From JAPHSX01 sp041554195 (GTDB lineage: Bacteria; Pseudomonadota; Gammaproteobacteria; Thiohalomonadales; Thiohalomonadaceae): a DNA stretch of 64,000 nucleotides. How positions within the stretch are numbered: position 1 is the stretch's first letter; each line of letters opens with the position of its first letter. Positions 58,118-64,000 of the stretch are shown in pieces. Where the stretch lies: assembly GCA_041554195.1 (NCBI GenBank), contig JBFFMJ010000001.1, positions 248,001-312,000 on the forward strand, written 5' to 3'. The notes under the pieces are model-generated. The model saw only the letters and a program-made list of their open reading frames with translations. It was not told the origin of the DNA and did not search any database. A program made the translations under genes and the position numbers.

Positions 58118-60847
58118 TTAACTCAGGCGACCGTGACACTGCTTATACTTCTTGCCGGAACCACAGGGACAGGGCTCATTACGCCCCACCTTACGATCTT
58201 CACGCACGAACGGCTGGTGCTCGGGCTCATCACCGGTGACCGCCTCCTCGTCGGACTCCAGAGAACTTACCTCGTCGTGCTGGTAGTTCATCTGCACCTG
58301 GCTACGACGCTGCTCCTCTACCGCCTCTACATCCTCCTCGGCACGCACCTGCACCTTGGAGACGACGCTAATCACCTCGTGTTTAATACGATCCAGCAGC
58401 TGACTGAAGAGTTCGAACGACTCACGCTTATATTCCTGCTTGGGGTTCTTCTGCGCATAGCCGCGCAGGTGAATACCCTGGCGCAGATAATCCATCGCTG
58501 CCAAATGCTCCTTCCACAGATTATCGAGCACCTGCAACATCACCGCCTTCTCGAAGTGACGAATCACCTCGCTACCGGCCATCTTCTCTTTCTCCTCATA
58601 GAGGGCTACCAGCTCATCCACAATGCGTTTACGCAGTCCCTCTTCATCGAGCTTAGCGTCATCATCAAGCCAGCGCTGAATTTCGAACTGGGCGCCGTAC
58701 TCCTCCTCAATAGCGGCGACCAGGCCGGAGATATCCCACTGCTCCTCCATACTCTGGGGAGGGATGTAACCATCGATAACTTCATTAACGACATCGACAC
58801 GGATCGCGGCGATAACATCGGCAATATCACTTTGCGCCATCAGACCGTTGCGTTGCTCGTACACGACCTTGCGCTGATCATTGGCAACATCGTCGTACTC
58901 CAGCAAATTTTTGCGGATGTCGAAGTTATGTCCCTCGACCTTGCGCTGCGCATTCTCAATAGCACGCGATACCCACGGATGCTCAATTGCCTCACCGTGC
59001 TCCATCCCCAACTTCTGCATAATAGCGGCGACACGATCCGAGGCGAAGATGCGCATCAGGCTATCCTGCAACGAGAGATAGAAGCGGCTGGAACCGGGAT
59101 CACCCTGACGACCGGAGCGGCCACGCAGCTGGTTATCGATACGACGTGACTCATGGCGTTCGGTGCCGATGATGTGTAGACCACCCGCCTCCAGCACTGT
59201 TTGATGACGCTGCTGCCAGGTGCTCTTGCGCTCCTCAATCTCAGCCTCCGAGACGCCCTCGTCCAGCCCCTGTAGTTCGGCATCCAGATTACCGCCGAGC
59301 ACAATATCGGTACCGCGACCCGCCATGTTGGTGGCGATGGTGATGGCACCGGGGCTACCTGCCTGAGCGATGATATGCGCCTCACGCTCGTGTTGCTTGG
59401 CGTTCAGCACCTCATGCGGAACTCCATGCTTATTCAACACCTCAGAGATCAACTCTGAATTTTCAATCGAGGTAGTTCCCACCAGCACCGGTTGTTTACG
59501 TGCAAAGCAGTCTTTAATGTCTTCAACAATCGCCTCGTACTTCTCCTCCGGTGTGAGAAAGATCAAGTCGCCCATATCGTCGCGAATCATCGGACGATGG
59601 GTCGGCACCACCAGCACTTCCAGCCCGTAGATCGACTGGAATTCGTAGGCCTCGGTGTCGGCAGTACCAGTCATACCCGAGAGATTGTTATAAAGACGGA
59701 AGTAGTTCTGGAAAGTGATCGAGGCGAGGGTCTGATTCTCGTTCTGAATATTCACCCCCTCCTTCGCCTCGACCGCCTGATGCAGACCATCGGACCAGCG
59801 ACGCCCCGGCATGGTGCGCCCGGTGAATTCGTCGACGATCACCACCTCACCATTACTGACGATGTAATCGACATTTTTCTGATAAAGCACATTGGCACGT
59901 AAGGCGGCGTTAAAGTGATGCATCAGGTTGATGTTGGCGGCATCATAGAGTGACTCACCTTCGTCCAGCAGACCCGCCTCACTCAGTAACTCCTCGACAT
60001 GCTGATGACCCTCTTCACTAAGGTGGACCTGTTTCGCCTTTTCATCGACGTAGTAGTCTCCGGGAACCTCTTCACCTTCATCAGCATCCGCAGGGTCTTT
60101 CTCCTGACGAACCAGCGTGGGCACCAGTAAGTTGATCTTCTTGTAAAGCTCAGAGCTGTCCTCAGCAGGACCGGAGATGATCAGTGGCGTACGCGCCTCA
60201 TCAATTAGGATGGAGTCAACCTCATCAACTATTGCGAAATTCAGCTCACGCTGCACCTTCTCCTCGGTGCTGAAGGCCATATTGTCGCGCAGGTAGTCGA
60301 AGCCAAATTCGTTGTTGGTGCCATAAACGATATCACTGGCGTAGGCGCTCTGGCGTTGCGTATGCTCTAGGCCACCGATGATCACGCCGGTCGTCAGGCC
60401 AAGAAAGCTGTAAAGACGACCCATCATCTCCGCATCACGTTGTGCCAGGTAGTCATTCACCGTGACCACATGCACACTGCCACCCAGGGCATTAAGGTAG
60501 GCAGGCAGGGTTGCCATCAGGGTCTTACCCTCGCCGGTGCGCATCTCAGCGATCTTGCCCTGATGCAGCACCATGCCACCAATCATCTGTACATCGAAGT
60601 GGCGCATACCGTATACACGCCGAGCCCCCTCACGCACCGTCGCAAAGGCCTCGGGAAGCAGGCTATCCAGGGTCGAACCATCCGCGATACGCTGACGAAA
60701 CTCTGCGGTTTTAACCTGCAGCGCCTCATCGCTGAGCGTTTCAAGCTCAGGCTCAAGGGCATTGATCTGTTCAACTGTTTTACGCAGCCGCTTGATGGTT
60801 CGGTCATTGCGGCTGCCGAAAATCTTACTAAGTGCTTTGCTGATCAT
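58118..60847 (-). CDS. secA: Protein translocase ATPase SecA
   Basis: A 909-aa protein. Walker A lies in AEMRTGEGKTLMATLPAYL (about 101-119), with GTNNEFGFDYLRDNMAF, the DEAD-like box VDEVDSILIDEARTPLI, GRGTDIVLGGNL and RQGDPGSSRFYLSL. The C-terminal zinc motif is CPCGSGKKYKQCHG for SecB and lipid contact. It drives proteins through SecYEG. Normal length and complete. No secM-like gene is seen upstream. Confidence 0.97.
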   Translation of the reverse strand: MISKALSKIFGSRNDRTIKRLRKTVEQINALEPELETLSDEALQVKTAEFRQRIADGSTLDSLLPEAFATVREGARRVYGMRHFDVQMIGGMVLHQGKIAEMRTGEGKTLMATLPAYLNALGGSVHVVTVNDYLAQRDAEMMGRLYSFLGLTTGVIIGGLEHTQRQSAYASDIVYGTNNEFGFDYLRDNMAFSTEEKVQRELNFAIVDEVDSILIDEARTPLIISGPAEDSSELYKKINLLVPTLVRQEKDPADADEGEEVPGDYYVDEKAKQVHLSEEGHQHVEELLSEAGLLDEGESLYDAANINLMHHFNAALRANVLYQKNVDYIVSNGEVVIVDEFTGRTMPGRRWSDGLHQAVEAKEGVNIQNENQTLASITFQNYFRLYNNLSGMTGTADTEAYEFQSIYGLEVLVVPTHRPMIRDDMGDLIFLTPEEKYEAIVEDIKDCFARKQPVLVGTTSIENSELISEVLNKHGVPHEVLNAKQHEREAHIIAQAGSPGAITIATNMAGRGTDIVLGGNLDAELQGLDEGVSEAEIEERKSTWQQRHQTVLEAGGLHIIGTERHESRRIDNQLRGRSGRQGDPGSSRFYLSLQDSLMRIFASDRVAAIMQKLGMEHGEAIEHPWVSRAIENAQRKVEGHNFDIRKNLLEYDDVANDQRKVVYEQRNGLMAQSDIADVIAAIRVDVVNEVIDGYIPPQSMEEQWDISGLVAAIEEEYGAQFEIQRWLDDDAKLDEEGLRKRIVDELVALYEEKEKMAGSEVIRHFEKAVMLQVLDNLWKEHLAAMDYLRQGIHLRGYAQKNPKQEYKRESFELFSQLLDRIKHEVISVVSKVQVRAEEDVEAVEEQRRSQVQMNYQHDEVSSLESDEEAVTGDEPEHQPFVREDRKVGRNEPCPCGSGKKYKQCHGRLS

Positions 60848-60959
60848 TTATCGTTTTCAATCCTGTCTGCATCCATGGGGCATAAACCCCAGAGCCGAAT
60901 GCCGGAGTCTCCCGACATAAAGGCGTTATTCTACCTGAGCGCTAAGCGTTTTGCCGCTA

Positions 60960-62150
60960 CTACGGAGATGCACCGACAGTGGCCGAGATGGCCGGGGAGG
61001 GTTTGACACTGATATGGCCTTCATCATCAAAAATGAGGAGGCCATCGGGGAAATCCTTATAGCTAATATCGCGTATCAGGCGGGCCGCCTGATGCTTGGG
61101 GTCAGGCACCGGGCCAAGGGGTCGCTGCTGCCGATTGGAGTGTATCTGCCCTTCAATAAATTTACCGCTCTGGTCGAGCGTTGCCTGCAGGATGGGGGCA
61201 AGACCGTTAACACCACGTACGTTGATCCCCCAGTAGGTGGCGAAATTACCCAGGCTGTATGCGATCATACGCCCCTGATAAAGCTCCATCGCCCGCGGAA
61301 CATGTGGCCCGTGACCAACCACCAAGTCGGCCCCCGCCTCTACCGCCATGCGGGCAAAGGCAACGACATCCCCCCTATTCTCTCCGTGGAAGTATTCTGT
61401 CGTAAAGGGCAGTGCAGTCTTATCGGCCCCCTCCGCTCCGGCATGGAAGGAGACGATCAGGATATCGCTCTGCGATGCCAGATTCTCAATAAGTGAGCGC
61501 CCACCAACTCTATCCAACATGTCGTGGGAGCCACCGAAGGGGGCGAAGGCCACCATCGCCATATTGAGTCCTGCCTGCTGCCAGGTGGCCACATCCCCCG
61601 CACGCCCGCTATGTCGAATACCGGCAACATCCAGCGCCTGCATCGATGCATCACGCCCCTCCTCACCAAAATCACGTGCATGATTATTCGCCAGGCTCAG
61701 CAGGTCAAAACCGGCGGTGGCCAGGGTATCAGCATAAGAGGTAGGTGAACGAAAGACATAACAGCGGGAGGAGTCAGAACAGCGCTTTCTCGCCTCGCCC
61801 CCCTCCAGCAACACCCCCTCAAGATTGCCAAAGGTGACATCGGCCTGCTGCAACACCGGAATGACAGGGGCCAGCAGTACGGCGGCATCTTCAGCTAGGC
61901 GGTTATGTGGATAATTCGTACCGAGCATGATATCGCCAACGGCCGCAATCGATAGCTGTATCGGTGCTTGTGGCGTGACCACATCGGCCTGGGGGGGCGG
62001 GGGTGAATCCTCAATGGGCTCCTGTCTGGGGGGAGCAAGGCCACTACAGGCCATCTGAAACAGTGTGGCACAAAGCAGTGCCGCCTTGCCAAGTGCGAGG
62101 GTTGGCCGAGATGAGGTAGACAGTGTGGCAGATTCAGCCTGTTTGAACAT
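60960..62150 (-). CDS. CapA family (PGA_cap) metallophosphatase-like secreted protein
   Basis: A 396-aa protein with an N-terminal hydrophobic segment ending in FQMACSG, a possible but poor lipobox (Gln at -3). A Pro-rich linker follows, then a CapA domain: LSIAAVGDIMLGTNYP, VTFGNLEGVLLEGG, DLLSLANNHARDFGEEG, ILIVSFHAGAE and GHGPHVPRAMELYQGRMIAYSLGNF. The family includes poly-gamma-glutamate synthesis CapA, but in gammaproteobacteria the role is unknown. The Asp/His/Asn residues suggest a metal phosphoesterase fold. It lies between secA and the M23 peptidase on the same strand. Confidence 0.85.
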   Translation of the reverse strand: MFKQAESATLSTSSRPTLALGKAALLCATLFQMACSGLAPPRQEPIEDSPPPPQADVVTPQAPIQLSIAAVGDIMLGTNYPHNRLAEDAAVLLAPVIPVLQQADVTFGNLEGVLLEGGEARKRCSDSSRCYVFRSPTSYADTLATAGFDLLSLANNHARDFGEEGRDASMQALDVAGIRHSGRAGDVATWQQAGLNMAMVAFAPFGGSHDMLDRVGGRSLIENLASQSDILIVSFHAGAEGADKTALPFTTEYFHGENRGDVVAFARMAVEAGADLVVGHGPHVPRAMELYQGRMIAYSLGNFATYWGINVRGVNGLAPILQATLDQSGKFIEGQIHSNRQQRPLGPVPDPKHQAARLIRDISYKDFPDGLLIFDDEGHISVKPSPAISATVGASP

Positions 62151-62181
62151 GTGATGGAATAGAAAGGTAAGGTAATGAAAA

Positions 62182-62207
62182 AAAGCCGCATCAAAGAGTG
62201 CGGCTTT
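62182..62207 (-). terminator. Rho-independent terminator of the M23 peptidase gene
   Basis: Read on the minus strand, AAAGCCGCA, an 8-nt loop and TGCGGCTTT form a 9-bp stem directly followed by a T-run (the complement of the A-run at 62178-62184). It begins 17 bases after the peptidase stop. It separates that gene from the CapA gene downstream. Confidence 0.85.
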
Positions 62208-62223
62208 ATATTACATTCAGCGA

Positions 62224-63150
62224 TTACTTAGATGCTTGAATGTATTTAGCGGGGTCAACGGTACGACCATCGGCCCATACTTCAAAGTGTACATGTGGTC
62301 CGGTTGAACGCCCAGTATTACCCATTAAGGCAATTTTGTGTCCCTTCTTCACCGTGTCGCCGACCTTCACCAGTACCTCTTTGGCATGACCGTAACGGGT
62401 AACGTAACCATTACCGTGGTTAATCTCCACCAAATTACCATAGCCGTAGCGTTTACCGGCCCATGTCACAACACCGGCGGCCACGCCAATGATGTCACTC
62501 CCCTCTTTACCCGCCAGGTCAACACCCTTATGAAACTCCGGCTTCCCGGTAAAGGGATCGTTACGAGTACCATAGTTGGAAGAGAGCCAACCCTTGGTGA
62601 TGGGACGACCTGCCGGGAAGACCTCCTTGTGGAGGTTACGGCTCATCAGCATATTTTCAAGGACGTTGAGTTGTTGTTCGCGGTTCTCAAGCTGCTGCGA
62701 AAGCTCATCAAGCTGAGCAACAAAATCGGGCAACTCCAAACTGCTGGCCAGAGTCTCACCCTCTGGACCTCCCTGGGCTGGCGGGTTGGAGAAATCGAAT
62801 TCGCCGCTGTCCAGTCCTCCCATACGGGTAAGGCGCTGACCCAGTGCATCGAGACGAATCACGTGGGCCTGCATCTGACCCAGACGCATAGTCAGAGCAT
62901 TCAAGTTATCTTCGGCGACACGACGTGCCTCAGTGATCTCCTGCTGTTGCTTGTCCAACTCCTGATTAATAACGACAGAGACCTCATCGGAGCCCAGCGG
63001 GGCACTACCACCAGCAAGCTGGTAACCGGCATAGAGGCTGAACACAGGAACTGCGACAAATAACACGGTGGCAGCCGTCAGCAACTTACCTTTTGTCAGA
63101 CAAAGACAGGCCGACGATCCAAATCGTTTTGATACTAGTAGTACATTCAT
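62224..63150 (-). CDS. M23-family metallopeptidase (LytM domain)
   Basis: A 308-aa cell-envelope protein with one N-terminal membrane helix (about 22-45), a coiled-coil region (about 60-170, rich in Gln/Leu/Glu) and a C-terminal LytM domain. The zinc site residues are in GKPEFHKGVDLAGKEG (HxxxD) and THVHFEVWADG-type GPHVHFEVWADG (HxH). It probably cuts peptidoglycan cross-links or activates amidases. Gammaproteobacterial M23 genes commonly lie between lpxC and secA, as here. Confidence 0.92.
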   Translation of the reverse strand: MNVLLVSKRFGSSACLCLTKGKLLTAATVLFVAVPVFSLYAGYQLAGGSAPLGSDEVSVVINQELDKQQQEITEARRVAEDNLNALTMRLGQMQAHVIRLDALGQRLTRMGGLDSGEFDFSNPPAQGGPEGETLASSLELPDFVAQLDELSQQLENREQQLNVLENMLMSRNLHKEVFPAGRPITKGWLSSNYGTRNDPFTGKPEFHKGVDLAGKEGSDIIGVAAGVVTWAGKRYGYGNLVEINHGNGYVTRYGHAKEVLVKVGDTVKKGHKIALMGNTGRSTGPHVHFEVWADGRTVDPAKYIQASK

Positions 63151-63208
63151 TATACTTGCCTAAGCATTTTTCATTGTTAATCAGAGTGTTGTATCACACA
63201 ATAATCCT

Positions 63209-63652
63209 ATGGACAAGCCCAGCCCGATAACTAAACTTCTGCACCGAGCCAACTTTCCCGCCGAGGGACTGCTGCAACGAGGTCAATTCCTGCACCGTCT
63301 CAATCGACTGGTAGGATCACTACTGGACGATAATTTTGAACAACATTGCCAGGTAGGAAATGTCCGTGACGGGGTCCTCATTCTTTACGTCGACTCCACG
63401 GCATGGGCGTCACGCATGCGCTACCAAGCCCCGACACTACTCAAACAACTCCAACAGCGCAAGGGTCTAGCATCTATTCAGAAAGTTGAGGTTAAGTTAC
63501 TACCTAAACAGGAAAAAGTGGCAAAAATTCAATCGGTGGAATTAAGCAGCGAAGCCTCTTCATGCCTTATTGCCTGTGCTGATTCAATAGAAGATGATGG
63601 ATTACGGATAGCGCTACAACGACTTGCAGCGCACCATAAAAAGGATGATTAG
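63209..63652 (+). CDS. DciA-like (DUF721) protein
   Basis: A 147-aa basic protein with the DUF721 pattern (LLQRGQFLHRLNRLVGSLL, then GVLILYVDSTAWASRMRYQAPTLLKQL). Family members such as DciA load the replicative helicase in bacteria lacking DnaC. It is divergent from the M23 gene and convergent with lpxC, their stop codons overlapping by four bases. The gammaproteobacterial position next to lpxC supports the call. Confidence 0.85.
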   Translation: MDKPSPITKLLHRANFPAEGLLQRGQFLHRLNRLVGSLLDDNFEQHCQVGNVRDGVLILYVDSTAWASRMRYQAPTLLKQLQQRKGLASIQKVEVKLLPKQEKVAKIQSVELSSEASSCLIACADSIEDDGLRIALQRLAAHHKKDD

Positions 63653-64000
63653 CTGGTTGCACCGACCGGTTGTACATAGGAGATCGGCACCTGCTTCTCA
63701 TCCTCGAAGGTTACCAGTTCCCACGACTCCTGATCGGCTATCAAGGCTCGCAACAGCTGATTATTGAGAGCATGACCCGATTTATAGCCACTGAAGGAGC
63801 CGATAAGACTGTGGCCCAGCAGGTAAAGATCACCGATAGCATCCAGCACCTTGTGCTTAACGAACTCGTCCTCGTAACGCAGACCGTCTTCGTTAAGGAC
63901 GCGATAGTCATCGACCACGATGGCGTTATCCAGACTGCCACCCAGAGCCAGATTGCGCGCACGTAACATCTCCAGCTGACTCATAAAACCGAAGGTACGG
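63649..64000 (-). CDS. lpxC: UDP-3-O-acyl-N-acetylglucosamine deacetylase LpxC (partial, C-terminal part)
   Basis: The frame continues to the window edge and reads RTFGFMSQLEMLRARNLALGGSLDNAIVVDD and then LRYEDEFVKHKVLDAIGDLYLLGHSLIGSFSGYKSGHALNN (key parts FVKHKVLDAIGDL and SGHALNN), the C-terminal zinc and catalytic region of LpxC (His and Asp in HKVLDAIGD, and His in GHALNN). It catalyses the committed step of lipid A synthesis. About two thirds of the gene lies to the right of the window. Confidence 0.95.
   Translation of the reverse strand, partial: RTFGFMSQLEMLRARNLALGGSLDNAIVVDDYRVLNEDGLRYEDEFVKHKVLDAIGDLYLLGHSLIGSFSGYKSGHALNNQLLRALIADQESWELVTFEDEKQVPISYVQPVGATS

Noticed and set aside
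58109..59149. 346-codon plus-strand frame over the 3' half of secA
   Set aside because: It is fully antisense to the conserved SecA C-terminal half; composition is biased towards Leu/Ile/His as expected of an antisense shadow.
1..64000. CRISPR array, prophage, IS element, tRNA or rRNA genes
   Set aside because: I saw no repeat-spacer pattern, transposase, integrase, terminal repeats, tRNA cloverleaf or rRNA sequence. A tRNAscan or Rfam scan could still find something short that I missed.

Overview
The window is a gene-dense, fairly GC-rich bacterial chromosome segment with short intergenic gaps. No plasmid, phage or IS signature, no CRISPR array and no rRNA or tRNA gene was recognised. The organism is most likely a gammaproteobacterium. 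The right end carries the conserved gammaproteobacterial neighbourhood nadC-pilB-pilC-pilD-coaE-zapD-yacG / mutT-like-argJ-secA / M23 peptidase / dciA-like / lpxC. rppH-ptsP, ampD-ampE and a 873-aa PepN point the same way. Genus cannot be fixed from the sequence; an environmental, aerobic (BluB) type IV piliated bacterium is the safe statement.

Layout: 0-4 kb, pilU (cut by the window edge) and rppH-ptsP on the minus strand. 4-6.5 kb, a HAD phosphatase and a BtuCD-type ABC permease and ATPase. 6.5-8.2 kb, an orphan ParA ATPase divergent from an unknown membrane protein, with a cluster of TGAGTTA-type sites between them. 8.3-15.1 kb, a cobalamin riboswitch followed by btuB, a dedicated tonB, pduO-type adenosyltransferase, BtuF-like protein, cobO, cobB and bluB. 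15.3-21.1 kb, a PGA-like exopolysaccharide locus (epimerase, GT2 synthase, TPR/beta-barrel porin, NodB deacetylase). 21.1-22.3 kb, two poorly characterised genes. 22.3-27.1 kb, one 1577-codon gene for a fused 2-hydroxyacyl-CoA dehydratase activase-like protein. 27.2-31.5 kb, btuF, threonine-phosphate decarboxylase, cbiB and divergent cobQ. 31.5-34.1 kb, a stand-alone CZB zinc-binding protein, a small unknown gene, a YcgN-like protein and a CZB-PAS-GGDEF diguanylate cyclase. 34.1-39.7 kb, pepN and a multi-PAS hybrid histidine kinase. 39.7-42.6 kb, cobU-cobT-cobC-cobS. 42.7-46.8 kb, a tight seven-gene minus-strand unit: two DUF1538 membrane proteins, a divergent PII-like protein, a CBS-pair protein, a thioredoxin-like protein, ampD and ampE. 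46.9-50.1 kb, a retropepsin-like protease, Na+/alanine symporter, FKBP isomerase and nadC. 50.3-64 kb, the pilus/housekeeping block.

Together the B12 genes cover outer-membrane uptake, periplasmic binding, inner-membrane import, corrinoid adenosylation, amidation, aminopropanol arm synthesis, lower-ligand (dimethylbenzimidazole) synthesis and nucleotide loop assembly. Corrin ring construction genes are not in this window. The least explained and most interesting pieces are the giant activase-like fusion lying between two B12 clusters, the DUF1538/PII/CBS module, the ParA/TGAGTTA control region, the CZB pair, and the pga-like locus with a synthase lacking the usual QxxRW arginine.
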